From Kaistella flava (ex Peng et al. 2021) (GTDB lineage Bacteria > Bacteroidota > Bacteroidia > Flavobacteriales > Weeksellaceae), in assembly GCF_015191005.1 (NCBI RefSeq), contig NZ_CP040442.1:3652700-3716699 (forward strand): a stretch of DNA of 64,000 nucleotides, read 5' to 3'. The notes under the pieces are model-generated. The model saw only the letters and a program-made list of their open reading frames with translations. It did not search any database and was not told where the DNA came from. The position numbers and the translations under genes are program-made. Of the stretch, positions 26,934-36,712 are shown piece by piece. How positions within the stretch are numbered: the stretch's first letter is position 1; each line of letters begins with the position of its first letter.

Positions 26934-28498
26934 TGGCAGAAGTAGGCCTCAAAAAATGGATGATTACGATAACCGTAATACTTTGTTCTATGCTGGAACT
27001 GGTGGATATTTCTATTGTAAATGTCGCCATTACAGATATGATGGGAAATCTCGGAGCAACCATTAATGACGTAAGCTGGGTGATTGCTGCTTATGCCATT
27101 GCCAATGTAATCATTATCCCAATGGCTGGTTTTTTATCTGAAAGATTTGGGCGTCGTAACTATTTTATTACTTCGGTCGTTGTTTTTACCATTGCTTCAG
27201 TTTGTTGTGGATTGTCCACAAGCATTTGGGAATTGGTGGCTTTTCGATTTGTTCAAGGAATGGCGGGCGGTGCATTACTTACTACTTCCCAAACCATTTT
27301 GGTAGAGACTTTTCCGGAAGAAGAATTGGGACTTGCTAATGGTCTTTTTGGAATGGGCATTATCGTTGGGCCGACAATTGGGCCGACATTGGGTGGCGTT
27401 ATCGTTGACAATCTTTCGTGGCACTGGATCTTTTTTATTAATTTGCCTATCGGAATAATTGCTACTATTTTGGCATTTAGTTTCATAAAAAGTCAAGCTG
27501 GTTATAACCCTAAAGCGGTAAAGGCTAAAATTGACTGGTTAGGTATTTTCTTATTGATAATAGGCATAGGTTCTTTGCAACTCATGCTTGAAAAAGGAAA
27601 GGAAGAAGAATGGTTTCAATCTACTTTTATCATCATTCTTACCGCTATTTCTATTTTTGGGATTATCGCATTTATTGTAAGAATGCTTCGTCATAAAGAT
27701 CCGCTCGTGGATTTAAAAATTTTACGGCATAGAAATGTTTCCATCGGAACTTTTATGGCTTTCATTTTAGGTTTTGGACTTTTTGGAACGGTGTTTATTT
27801 ATCCGATTTTTACGCAACAAATTTTAGGTTACACTGCTACCCAAACTGGTGAACTTCTGATTCCCGGTGCATTGTTGGGAGGTGTTTCAATGCCAATCGT
27901 TGGGAAACTGGTACAAAAGGGAATTTCGCCCAAATATTTAATCCCTATCGGATTTGTAGTTTTTGCCACTTTTACTTTTTTAATGGCGAGCATCATTACC
28001 CCAAATACCGATCAAGGTAACTTTTTCATTCCACTATTGTTAAGAGGTATGGGAATTGGTTTTTTGTTTTTACCGTTAACAATCCTATCATTACAGGGCC
28101 TGAAAGGAAGAGATGTTTCACAATCTGCAGGACTAACTAATATGATGCGACAATTGGGTGGCTCATTTGGGATCGCCATATTGGCAACCTATTTAACGAA
28201 CAGAGAACAATTTAACCTAGAAAGAATAGGACTGCATTTAAACAGCAACGATCCTATGGTAATGCAGCGCGTTCAAAATATAATTAATGGTTTTGTAGCA
28301 AAAGGGACTAACGCTTTTGAGGCAAAACAGCAAGCTTATAGAGTGCTTGAAGGGATGTTGATGAAACAGGCTTATCTGGTTACTTATATCGATACATTCA
28401 TAATGCTTGGTGTTTTTTTTATCGCCTGCATCCCAATTGTATTTTTAATTAAAAAATATAAAGTTGGTGGAACGGAGAAACAGATGCCAATGCCTTGA
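26933..28498 (+). CDS. MFS drug exporter, DHA2 (EmrB/QacA) family
   Basis: 521 residues with about 14 hydrophobic helices, the number expected of DHA2 proton-coupled drug exporters. Motif A-like ERFGRRNYF follows helix 2, motif C-like GPTIGPTLGG is in helix 5, and LDIxVVNVA appears near the N-terminus as VDISIVNVAITDM. It overlaps the adaptor gene by one base and completes a TolC-EmrA-EmrB operon. Substrates cannot be deduced from sequence. Confidence 0.92.
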   Translation: MAEVGLKKWMITITVILCSMLELVDISIVNVAITDMMGNLGATINDVSWVIAAYAIANVIIIPMAGFLSERFGRRNYFITSVVVFTIASVCCGLSTSIWELVAFRFVQGMAGGALLTTSQTILVETFPEEELGLANGLFGMGIIVGPTIGPTLGGVIVDNLSWHWIFFINLPIGIIATILAFSFIKSQAGYNPKAVKAKIDWLGIFLLIIGIGSLQLMLEKGKEEEWFQSTFIIILTAISIFGIIAFIVRMLRHKDPLVDLKILRHRNVSIGTFMAFILGFGLFGTVFIYPIFTQQILGYTATQTGELLIPGALLGGVSMPIVGKLVQKGISPKYLIPIGFVVFATFTFLMASIITPNTDQGNFFIPLLLRGMGIGFLFLPLTILSLQGLKGRDVSQSAGLTNMMRQLGGSFGIAILATYLTNREQFNLERIGLHLNSNDPMVMQRVQNIINGFVAKGTNAFEAKQQAYRVLEGMLMKQAYLVTYIDTFIMLGVFFIACIPIVFLIKKYKVGGTEKQMPMP

Positions 28499-28569
28499 TG
28501 GTTTTTAAATATATGTTGGAGTATTCAAAATGATTTCATATAGTATTAATAATTAAAAAACGATGTATT

Positions 28570-29220
28570 ATGAAAAAGTTCTTATTTGTATTAGTATTGC
28601 TATTTGCAATATTAGTGTCAGCACAAAATTTACCAAGTGCGGTTTCGAAATCTTTTAACAAACAGTTTCCCAATCAGGTAATTACTTCCTGGAATGACAA
28701 TGGTTATTACAATTACGAAGATGATTGGGGAGATGATGTTTACTTTGGTGACTATGATTTTGATGGTTTTATGGATGCGGGATTTGATGGCTATTTTTCT
28801 CCATATGGCTTCGGCTATGGTTACGGGAATGGCTATGGCTACGGTTATGCGAGTCCTTATTATGGATTGAACAGAGAATATGAAGTACCGGTTGATTATG
28901 TAGTTCGAACCGAAGTTTCACCAACCTATTATCAAATTTATTTTACGATGGATAATATCAAAATGACTTCTCTATTTAAACCCGACGGAACATTCATCAT
29001 CGCTAAAGGTAGGGTTCACAATTTACCGAGCAGTGTTACTTCTGCTGCTATGGGTAAATTTAAAGGACAGACCATTAGGTTTGGATTAGATATGGAAAAA
29101 ATAATAGTTCCCAGTGTAGCAACTCCTGTATATCGCTTTAAAGTTGAAGTGAGACGCGCGAGAAGTCATATTGTGAAAATGGATACCACTGGAAAAGTGA
29201 TCTCAGATAATATTCGATAA
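28570..29220 (+). CDS. Secreted PepSY-like protein with a Gly/Tyr-rich insert
   Basis: 216 residues with a signal peptide (MKKFLFVLVLLFAILVSAQN). The PepSY-like first half (LPSAVSKSFNKQFPNQVITSW) is interrupted at about residues 45-100 by an insert rich in Asp, Tyr, Phe and Gly (for example GFGYGYGNGYGYGYASPYYG). A second PepSY-like half follows (LPSSVTSAAMGKFKGQTIRF to the closing KMDTTGKVI). It resembles the secreted protein at 23235 in layout. It starts 71 bp after the MFS gene and is followed by a terminator. Function unknown. Confidence 0.7.
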   Translation: MKKFLFVLVLLFAILVSAQNLPSAVSKSFNKQFPNQVITSWNDNGYYNYEDDWGDDVYFGDYDFDGFMDAGFDGYFSPYGFGYGYGNGYGYGYASPYYGLNREYEVPVDYVVRTEVSPTYYQIYFTMDNIKMTSLFKPDGTFIIAKGRVHNLPSSVTSAAMGKFKGQTIRFGLDMEKIIVPSVATPVYRFKVEVRRARSHIVKMDTTGKVISDNIR

Positions 29221-29237
29221 ATAAATCGTAATTTTTT

Positions 29238-29271
29238 AATCTCTCAATAATTTCTATTGGGAGATTTTTTT
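29238..29271 (+). terminator. Rho-independent terminator
   Basis: A 12-bp stem AATCTCTCAATA/TATTGGGAGATT (29238-29249 with 29255-29266, one G-T pair), a 5-nt loop and a T tract to 29271. It closes the + strand gene at 28570 before the convergent esterase gene. Confidence 0.85.
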
Positions 29272-29487
29272 AAATCTTAAGACTAGATATTTAAATGTAG
29301 ATAAGAGAGAGTATGTCTCAATTTCTTTTCAACCGCAAAATATGTAAAGTATTATTTAAATGTAAGCCAACCAAAAGTTTGCAAAAGCAATAAAATAAAG
29401 GTTGTACTATTTTGTATTCTTTTATAAATCTTTTCTTTATTTGTCTTTTGCCACTTTTGCTGTTTACAGAATAAACTTTTTTATCTC

Positions 29488-30828
29488 TTAACGAGTGATA
29501 GGATGAAGAGCAGTTGTGGAATCAATATATAAAAAAGCATCATATCGTTTAGGAATAATTGAGGTACCATAAACTTCATTGGTTCCGGAAAATGAAGCGC
29601 CTACCGACCGAAACGGAATACTCTGGTTATAACGATGATTCTTTTCAAAGTCTTTTGATATGAGAATTTTGTTTTCAGGACCAAGTTCATGAAGCACATA
29701 TTCCCAACTTCCTTTTTTTGCTTTAGACAAAGGTTGATTTTTTTTAATGGTCGAATACCACGGATAACCTGTCATTACATACCCTTCATAGGTTCCAAAA
29801 GCCGAAGTGAAAACTTGCTTGCTGCCTAATTCATTCTTAAGTATTTTGCCTACACTGGTATAAGCACCTTTCATGTTGGAATAATCGACATCACCGGAAT
29901 GTGCGTTGTGTATCCAGATGACCGCTTTAGCATTTTCTCCGTAAAAAAGTAAAATTCTTTTAATGGTTTCTGCCATGTAAGTGTCGCGGATATTCCAGGA
30001 TTTTTGACGATTGGTAACCATTGTTCTAAAATAACGTTCTCCTTCCAGAGCAAGTAAAGCTTCCTGTTGCATCAGAAAAGTTGACTCTTTAGTAGCTCCG
30101 GTTTTGCCATAACGTTCTGTGATTATTTTAGATAAATTTTCGGTAAGATTTTGATGGTTAACCTTTAGATCTTCGACCTTTCTGGAATAGGTGAGTGCGC
30201 TGTTATTATAAGAGGTAAAGGTTTTTCGCACTTTTTTTTCGGCATTAATCAATATTGTGTCTTTTACAATATTATTTGGTTCAGACCAATCCCAAAAGCT
30301 ATAAAGATCGAGCCCATAAAATCCAACTTTTTTTTCATCAGCTTTTTCTTGATTAAACTGGTTAAGCCAAAAAATCATCGAGGCTATTTCATAATTACCC
30401 CACATATATTCTGGCCAGCGATCATAAACCTTTAATAATTTTACAGCTGCAATACTATCTTGAAGAGGTCCTTTGATAAATTGGTTTACTTTGTAAGAAT
30501 CTGCCCAGTCTCCTTCAACCAAAACAAGATTGAAGCCTTTTTCTGTGACCAATCTTTTGGTAATTTCCTCACTCCATTTATAATATTCGTGGGTTCCGTG
30601 AGTAGATTCTCCAAGCAAAACAACACGGGCATCATTAATAGCATTTAATAAAACATCAAGATCCTTTTCATTTTCCAAAGGATAATATGGAATGGCTTTG
30701 TCAATAGTTTTGGCTGCTGCTATTTTTACCGTTTCAGTATTTTTATTCGTTGGCAAAGTTGTACTGCAAGCTAATAATGTAAAAGCTAAAATGATAAAAA
30801 ACTTATTTTGAAGATTCTGGAATTTCAT
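29488..30828 (-). CDS. Erythromycin-esterase-family lipoprotein
   Basis: 446 residues. The signal sequence ends in a lipobox (LLACSTT, Cys at about 20). The body matches the EreA/EreB/SuccMo fold family: RVVLLGESTHGTHEYYKW with the conserved His, then NLVLVEGDWADSYKVN with the catalytic Glu, and later WIHNAHSGDVDYS. Ere enzymes hydrolyse the macrolactone ring of erythromycin, but many family members act on other esters or have unknown substrates, so resistance is only a possibility. It lies between two efflux operons, 37 bp downstream of the RND outer-membrane gene on the same strand, and may be the last gene of that operon. Confidence 0.85.
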   Translation of the reverse strand: MKFQNLQNKFFIILAFTLLACSTTLPTNKNTETVKIAAAKTIDKAIPYYPLENEKDLDVLLNAINDARVVLLGESTHGTHEYYKWSEEITKRLVTEKGFNLVLVEGDWADSYKVNQFIKGPLQDSIAAVKLLKVYDRWPEYMWGNYEIASMIFWLNQFNQEKADEKKVGFYGLDLYSFWDWSEPNNIVKDTILINAEKKVRKTFTSYNNSALTYSRKVEDLKVNHQNLTENLSKIITERYGKTGATKESTFLMQQEALLALEGERYFRTMVTNRQKSWNIRDTYMAETIKRILLFYGENAKAVIWIHNAHSGDVDYSNMKGAYTSVGKILKNELGSKQVFTSAFGTYEGYVMTGYPWYSTIKKNQPLSKAKKGSWEYVLHELGPENKILISKDFEKNHRYNQSIPFRSVGASFSGTNEVYGTSIIPKRYDAFLYIDSTTALHPITR

Positions 30829-30864
30829 AATAATTATATATTAGTCTGATATCCATTTTTAACT

Positions 30865-32262
30865 TTATTTCCAGCCGCCGCCCAAACTTTGATAAAGGTT
30901 AACAACTGCGGTCAATTTTTGCAATTGGTCACTGACCTGATTTAGTTGAGCCGCAAGATAACTTTGTTGTGAAGTCAGAACATCCAGATAGGAAGTTTGT
31001 GCATAACCGTAATTAAGCAATTCCCTGTTATAATCTACTGCTTTGCTTAAAGCAAGTAACTGTTCATCTCTGCTGTTCTTTTTTTCTTCAGCCATTTGAT
31101 AACTAAATAATGCATTGGAAACTTCTTGCCCCGCTCCTAATAAAGTCGAATAGAAGTTGGCGGTGTTTTCTTCATATTGCGCTTTTGCGATTGCTAATAT
31201 TTGTTTGTTAAGGCCTTGATTAAAAATAGGTTGTGCTAATCCACCGATGAGATTGTAAAATAAAGATGCCGGATCAAACAATGTTTTTAGGGTCGTGTTC
31301 TGCCACCCACCTTGCGCCGTAATGGTAAGAGATGGATAGAAGTAAGTTCGTGCATTATTGATGTGTTCAAAATTATAACGCAATTGATATTCGGCCTGCT
31401 GCACATCTGGTCGATTGGCCAATAATTGCGCTGGAATACCGGTTTGTAATACAGTGTCGAATTCCTGTTCCTCAATAGTTCCTCTATCTATAGGTCCAGG
31501 AGATCGGGCGATTAAAATACTCAATGCATTTTCGGTTTGCCGGATGCTGTACTTAAGATCAGGAATGGTTACTTGTGTAGCATAAAGGTTGGCTTCACTT
31601 TGCGCCACCGACGCCTCGGTAATTCTATTGGCTGTTTTTAATAATTTATTGGTAGAAATATCTTCTTTTAAATAACTGATTGTTTTAAGGGTTATTTCCA
31701 ACTCTTTGTCCATGGCGAGTAAATTATAATAATTGTTGGCAATATGGGCGATCAACAGGGATTGTACGGTTCTTTGGTATGCTTGACTCTGAAGCAGCAA
31801 TGCCAATTCTCCTCTTTTTGCACTTTGTAATTTCCCCCAGATATCAGCTTCCCAACTTGCATTTCCTCCCAATTGAAAAATCTGTTTGTTAGCGGTAAAT
31901 CCACGACTTTGAGTTGCTGACAAACCTTGTTGTGTAACTTGAGCTAATGCACTCACATTTGGCAGAAACTGGAGTTTGCTTTGGTCAAAGTTCGCTTCTG
32001 CCTGCTTAATACGAGCTACGGCTACTTTTAAATCATAACTGTTTGCAATGCCTTCCGCAATCAATTTCTGTAACTTCTGATCTTTAAATAAAGTAGTGTA
32101 AGGAAGATTGGCGATGGTCGTAGTATCCGTAGTTTCAGCATCTCGATAGAGTTCGCTCATTTCCATAGTTGGAGCTTGGTATGTTTTAGAAATACCACAA
32201 TTAGTAATGCACAGTGCTGTTGTTAAGATGATACCAACTATTTTAAATATATTATTTTTCAT
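30865..32262 (-). CDS. RND-type outer-membrane factor (NodT/OprM family)
   Basis: 465 residues, lipoprotein signal (CITNCGISKTYQAP, lipobox Cys22). It has two OEP repeats; typical pieces are LQKLIAEGIANSYDLKVAVAR, seen in part as IANSYDLKVAVARIKQAEAN, then PDVQQAEYQLRYNFEHINNAR (in part RPDVQQAEYQL) and GYAQTSYLDVLTSQQSYLAAQ (in part SYLDVLTSQQSYLAA). It forms the trimeric outer-membrane exit duct for the RND pump just upstream (22 bp). Confidence 0.93.
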   Translation of the reverse strand: MKNNIFKIVGIILTTALCITNCGISKTYQAPTMEMSELYRDAETTDTTTIANLPYTTLFKDQKLQKLIAEGIANSYDLKVAVARIKQAEANFDQSKLQFLPNVSALAQVTQQGLSATQSRGFTANKQIFQLGGNASWEADIWGKLQSAKRGELALLLQSQAYQRTVQSLLIAHIANNYYNLLAMDKELEITLKTISYLKEDISTNKLLKTANRITEASVAQSEANLYATQVTIPDLKYSIRQTENALSILIARSPGPIDRGTIEEQEFDTVLQTGIPAQLLANRPDVQQAEYQLRYNFEHINNARTYFYPSLTITAQGGWQNTTLKTLFDPASLFYNLIGGLAQPIFNQGLNKQILAIAKAQYEENTANFYSTLLGAGQEVSNALFSYQMAEEKKNSRDEQLLALSKAVDYNRELLNYGYAQTSYLDVLTSQQSYLAAQLNQVSDQLQKLTAVVNLYQSLGGGWK

Positions 32263-32284
32263 TTTTAAAGTACTTGATTTTAAA

Positions 32285-35200
32285 CTATTTCAGATCAGGA
32301 TTTGGTAGATCTTGATCGTCTTTATTTCCTTTGATGAATTCCTCCAAAGATTGAAAAAGAATAAAAAGGCCAGGTATCACAAAAACTCCAAATAAAGTTC
32401 CTACGAGCATTCCACCAACTGCACCAACTCCAATCGATTGATTACCTGCGGCACCAACTCCAGACGCAAAAACCAATGGTAAAAGCCCAACAATAAAAGC
32501 AAGTGAGGTCATTAAAATCGGACGTAATCTCGCGGTTGCTCCGGCAACAGCAGCATCAATAATTGTCATTCCAGATTTGCGTCTTTCCAAAGCATATTCC
32601 ACCACCAAAATTGCATTCTTGGAGAGCAGTCCTATCAACATAATTACTGCCAACTGCATATAGATATTATTATCAATTTTAAATAAATGGGCAAAAAAAT
32701 AGGTGCCCATTAAACCGACGGGTAGCGTAAATAAAATTGAAAATGGAATAAGAAGGCTTTCATACAATGCCACCAAAAGGAAATACACAAACACAATACA
32801 CAGAACATAAATATACAAGGTCTGACCACCGCTTTTACTTTCCTCCCGTGAGATCCCGGAATATTCAAAACCATAACCTTGTGGAAGAGACTTCGCAGCA
32901 ACTTCATTTATGGCAATTAGTGCGTCTCCGCTGGTATAACCGGAATTAGGTTGTCCGGTAACTGCGATACTTGTGTATAAATTAAAACGCGAAATACTCT
33001 GTGGACCAAATGTTTTAGTCATTGTGATAAATTCATTGATAGGAGCCATTGTGCCAGAGGAATTTTTGACATATATTTTATTTAATCCTTGAAGATTGCT
33101 TCTGTAAGGTGCATCTGCTTGAACAATTACCCGGTATTGTTTTCCGAATTCGTAGAAATTAGACGCATAGTCACCTCCATAATATCCCTGCATTGCCGAA
33201 ATAATTGAATTCATGCTGAAGCCCGCCTGTTTTGCCTTCGCAACATTAATGTCCATTAAATACTTCGGATAATTAAGTGCAAAGCCGGTTGCGGCATATT
33301 GAATTTCTGGACGTTTATTCAGTGCGTCCAGAAATTTCCCTGAAACGTTGTTGAAACTCTCCAGACTACCTCCAGTTTTGTCTTGCAATTGCAATGAGAA
33401 TCCTCCCGAAACACTAAATCCGGTAACGGTTGGTGGTGCAAAAAATAGAATTTTAGCGTCTTTGATTCCTGCCGTTTTTTGAAACAATTGCCCAACAATA
33501 TCATTGATGCCAACTCCTTTTCTTTCGCCCCAAGGTTTTAACCTCATGATCATTAAAGCATAATTACTTCCACTTCCATTAATAATACTTGTACCTGTTA
33601 CTTCTGCAGTATTTTGTATGTCTGGTATTCCAGATGCAATTTCATTAACTTGATTAGCAATCTGGGTTGTTTTTTCCAAAGAAATCCCTGGTGAAAGCGC
33701 AATGTCTGCAAATACCACCCCTTGATCTTCATCGGGTACAAATCCAGACGGCGTTGTTTTCATAAAATAAACCAACAGTGCAATAGCGACTAATATCGCC
33801 ACCGGTACCATCCAGCTTTTGCGGGATAAAAACAAAATAGATCCTTGATATTTACCTTTTATAGCATCAAAACCTGTATTAAAACCTGTTTTAAATTTTT
33901 GAAGGAAAGTCTTTTTTTGATCTGGATTTTCGTGATGAGGTTTAAGAAATAAGGCACATAAGGCAGGACTTAAAGTTAAAGAAGAGATTGCTGAAATAAC
34001 AATAGCCGATGCCAAGGTCAGTCCAAATTGATTAAAAAACACTCCAGAAGAACCACTGATAAAAGAAACTGGTATAAATACGGAAGCCATAACCAAAGTA
34101 ATTGCGATAATAACGCTGCTCAAATTTGACATGGTATCAATAGCCGCTTGTTTTGAAGAAGTATAACCTTCGTCTAGTTTGGCGTGTACGGCTTCAACCA
34201 CCACGATAGGATCATCTACCACAATACCAATTGCCAATACCAATGCAAAAAGCGTAAGCAGATTAATGGTAAAGCCAAAAAGGGTAAGGCAGGCAAACGT
34301 TCCAACTATGGAAACGATGATGGAAACTGCCGGGATAAGAGTCGATCTAAGATCTTGTAAAAATAATAGAACAACCAAAAAAACCAGGAAATAAGCGATT
34401 AGCAAAGTTTCGATCACTTTGCTGATAGAAGCATCTAAAAAATCATTAACGTTAAAAAGTGAAATATAATGAATTCCTTTAGGGAAAGATGCTGAAGCGG
34501 TATCGAGTGTTGCAATTGTTTGTTTTATAATGTTTTGTGCATTAGATCCCGCTGTTTGGCTAACTGCAATTACGGTTGCAGGTTTTCCATCTGTGCTTTG
34601 TGTTGAGGCATAAGTTAAAGTCCCAAGTTCAACGCGTGCGATGTCTTTTAACCTTAATATCGAACCATCACTAGAGGCACGTAAAATAATATTTTCAAAT
34701 TGATCAGCCGATTGAAGTCTTCCTGTAAATTGAATATTGTATTGAAATACCTGATTGCTGTTCTCTCCAAATTTCCCTGGGGCAGCATCTATATTCTGTT
34801 CGGCCAGTGCATTCACCACATCATCAGGTACTAGTCCATAAACAGCCATAACATCAGGTTTTAGCCAGATACGCATTGCGTAATCCTGTGATCCGAAAAC
34901 ATTTACGCCACCAACGCCATTGATTCGTTGAATGGTTGGAACAATATTAATGGTCGCATAATTACTCAAAAACTTCAAATCATAATCTGGATTGTCACTT
35001 TTTAAAGCGAAAAATAAAAGGTTACTACTTTGTTTTTTACTTACGGTAACTCCGGTTTGAATTACTTGAGCGGGTAAAAGTTTGGTTGCACTTTGAACAC
35101 TGTTCTGAACATTCACTGCATTAATGTCTGGATCGCTGCCCAAATCAAAATAAATAGTAATCGATGCTGTTCCATCATTGGTGGCAGTTGAGGTCATATA

Positions 35201-35428
35201 AGACATTCCTTCAACACCATTAATAGCTTCTTCTAACGGAATAACGACATTGTTTAGAACCACTTCTGCATTGGCGCCAGGATAGGTAGCCGTAACATTT
35301 ACGGTGGGCGGTGCAATTTGTGGATATTGGGTAACAGGCAATGAGAGGTAAGCCAAAACTCCCAAAATCACAATCATTACCGAAATGACGGTAGATAATA
35401 ATGGTCTTTCAATAAATATCTTAAACAT
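32285..35428 (-). CDS. HAE1-family RND efflux pump (AcrB-like)
   Basis: 1047 residues, the length of AcrB/MexB. It is the proton-driven inner-membrane pump of a tripartite exporter. The N-terminus is MFKIFIERPLLSTVISV. The proton-relay Asp pair sits in GIVVDDPIVVVEAVHAKL (helix 4) and the relay Lys in LIGLLSKNAILVVEYALE (helix 10). It has two large periplasmic loops and 12 expected helices. It starts 7 bp after the adaptor gene. The family usually exports hydrophobic drugs, dyes and bile salts. Confidence 0.95.
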   Translation of the reverse strand: MFKIFIERPLLSTVISVMIVILGVLAYLSLPVTQYPQIAPPTVNVTATYPGANAEVVLNNVVIPLEEAINGVEGMSYMTSTATNDGTASITIYFDLGSDPDINAVNVQNSVQSATKLLPAQVIQTGVTVSKKQSSNLLFFALKSDNPDYDLKFLSNYATINIVPTIQRINGVGGVNVFGSQDYAMRIWLKPDVMAVYGLVPDDVVNALAEQNIDAAPGKFGENSNQVFQYNIQFTGRLQSADQFENIILRASSDGSILRLKDIARVELGTLTYASTQSTDGKPATVIAVSQTAGSNAQNIIKQTIATLDTASASFPKGIHYISLFNVNDFLDASISKVIETLLIAYFLVFLVVLLFLQDLRSTLIPAVSIIVSIVGTFACLTLFGFTINLLTLFALVLAIGIVVDDPIVVVEAVHAKLDEGYTSSKQAAIDTMSNLSSVIIAITLVMASVFIPVSFISGSSGVFFNQFGLTLASAIVISAISSLTLSPALCALFLKPHHENPDQKKTFLQKFKTGFNTGFDAIKGKYQGSILFLSRKSWMVPVAILVAIALLVYFMKTTPSGFVPDEDQGVVFADIALSPGISLEKTTQIANQVNEIASGIPDIQNTAEVTGTSIINGSGSNYALMIMRLKPWGERKGVGINDIVGQLFQKTAGIKDAKILFFAPPTVTGFSVSGGFSLQLQDKTGGSLESFNNVSGKFLDALNKRPEIQYAATGFALNYPKYLMDINVAKAKQAGFSMNSIISAMQGYYGGDYASNFYEFGKQYRVIVQADAPYRSNLQGLNKIYVKNSSGTMAPINEFITMTKTFGPQSISRFNLYTSIAVTGQPNSGYTSGDALIAINEVAAKSLPQGYGFEYSGISREESKSGGQTLYIYVLCIVFVYFLLVALYESLLIPFSILFTLPVGLMGTYFFAHLFKIDNNIYMQLAVIMLIGLLSKNAILVVEYALERRKSGMTIIDAAVAGATARLRPILMTSLAFIVGLLPLVFASGVGAAGNQSIGVGAVGGMLVGTLFGVFVIPGLFILFQSLEEFIKGNKDDQDLPNPDLK

Positions 35429-35435
35429 TTGATTT

Positions 35436-36623
35436 TTATTTGATTGCGTTAGTACTTACTGCTTTTTCAACCGCTTCATAAACACTGTCTTTTTTTACAG
35501 GAATCGGTTTTATACGCGTGCCTGGTTTTAAGCCACCAACGCCTTCCAGAACGATGGTTGCGGTTTTGTCTAATCCTTTAGTTACGATAAATAGATTACC
35601 GATGGTATTTTCACTAACTTCGATACTCGTGCTCAATAAACTGTCTTTTTTTACAACCTGATAAACGAATTTTTTTCCTTGTAGGTCAAAGGTTGCTTCC
35701 TGTGGGACTAAGGTTGTTGAATCCACACCGATTGGAATTAGAATATTGGCACTACTTCCACTTTGTATCAGACCATTTGGGTTGGGAAAGGTAGCTCTGA
35801 AATTTGCCGATCCCGTTTCGGTACTCACCACTCCAGAAGACGTCGTTACTTTTCCTTTCATAGGATATATCGTTCCGTCTGCCAATTGTAAGGAGACTTC
35901 TTCTAAACTGTTAATTTTGTTTTTTTGTGTAGTTCCTTTAAAATAGCGCGTGAATTCAAGAAGTTGTTTTTCATTAATTGAAAAATAGGCGTACACATTT
36001 GCGGTATTATAAACGGTAGTCAACGCATTTCCTGAAGTACTGCTGACCAGACTTCCTGTTTTATAAGGTATTGCGCCCACCGTCCCATTGGAGGGACTTC
36101 GAATGGTAAGATAGCTGAGATTTACTTGGGCATTAGTAAGATTTGCTTTTGCCGAAGCGAGTGCAGCCTGACTGGATTCCAAAGCGTATTGATTCGCTTC
36201 CAAAGCGTAATTGCTCACAATGTTTTTATCAACCAAAGGTTTTACTTGATTCACCTGCATTTGAGCAGATTTTACATTGGCAGCTGCTATTTTCACTTGC
36301 GCATTGGCACTTCTAACAGCTTCCTCATATTGTGGATTTCTTAAATGAAAAAGAAGCTGCCCTTTTTTAACAATGGCACCTTCATCCACATACATTTTTT
36401 CGATAAATCCATCCACCTTTGGAATGATAACAACATCTTGCTCTCCCTGTATGGTTGCAGGAAAATTATAAGTGATAACAGCATCTCCATAATAAACAGG
36501 TGCCACTTTGTAAGAGGCTATTGGAGGTGGACCACCAGGTGATCCAGGTTTTCCCGCTTTTTGTTTGTCTTTATTGCAACTTAACAAGACCGAGAGTAGT
36601 ATTAAAAAAGTTAGTTTTTTCAT
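35436..36623 (-). CDS. RND periplasmic adaptor (AcrA-like lipoprotein)
   Basis: About 395 residues from the ATG whose first base is 36623; this puts a clean lipoprotein signal at the N-terminus (MKKLTFLILLSVLLSCNKDK, Cys16). A longer frame back to 36656 would add 11 residues before it and is unlikely. Lipoyl halves (GFIEKMYVDEGAIVKKGQLL and LTIRSPSNGTVGAIPYKTGS), an alpha hairpin between them, and barrel and membrane-proximal regions follow. It is the first gene of the adaptor-pump-channel operon. No TetR or other regulator gene is adjacent. Confidence 0.93.
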   Translation of the reverse strand: MKKLTFLILLSVLLSCNKDKQKAGKPGSPGGPPPIASYKVAPVYYGDAVITYNFPATIQGEQDVVIIPKVDGFIEKMYVDEGAIVKKGQLLFHLRNPQYEEAVRSANAQVKIAAANVKSAQMQVNQVKPLVDKNIVSNYALEANQYALESSQAALASAKANLTNAQVNLSYLTIRSPSNGTVGAIPYKTGSLVSSTSGNALTTVYNTANVYAYFSINEKQLLEFTRYFKGTTQKNKINSLEEVSLQLADGTIYPMKGKVTTSSGVVSTETGSANFRATFPNPNGLIQSGSSANILIPIGVDSTTLVPQEATFDLQGKKFVYQVVKKDSLLSTSIEVSENTIGNLFIVTKGLDKTATIVLEGVGGLKPGTRIKPIPVKKDSVYEAVEKAVSTNAIK

Positions 36624-36712
36624 CAGATCTTTAATTAAATAGTGGAATAACACCAAATTGGTTAATGATATTTATGATACACGTGCTGAATTACTTACTT
36701 TAGAATGTATTA

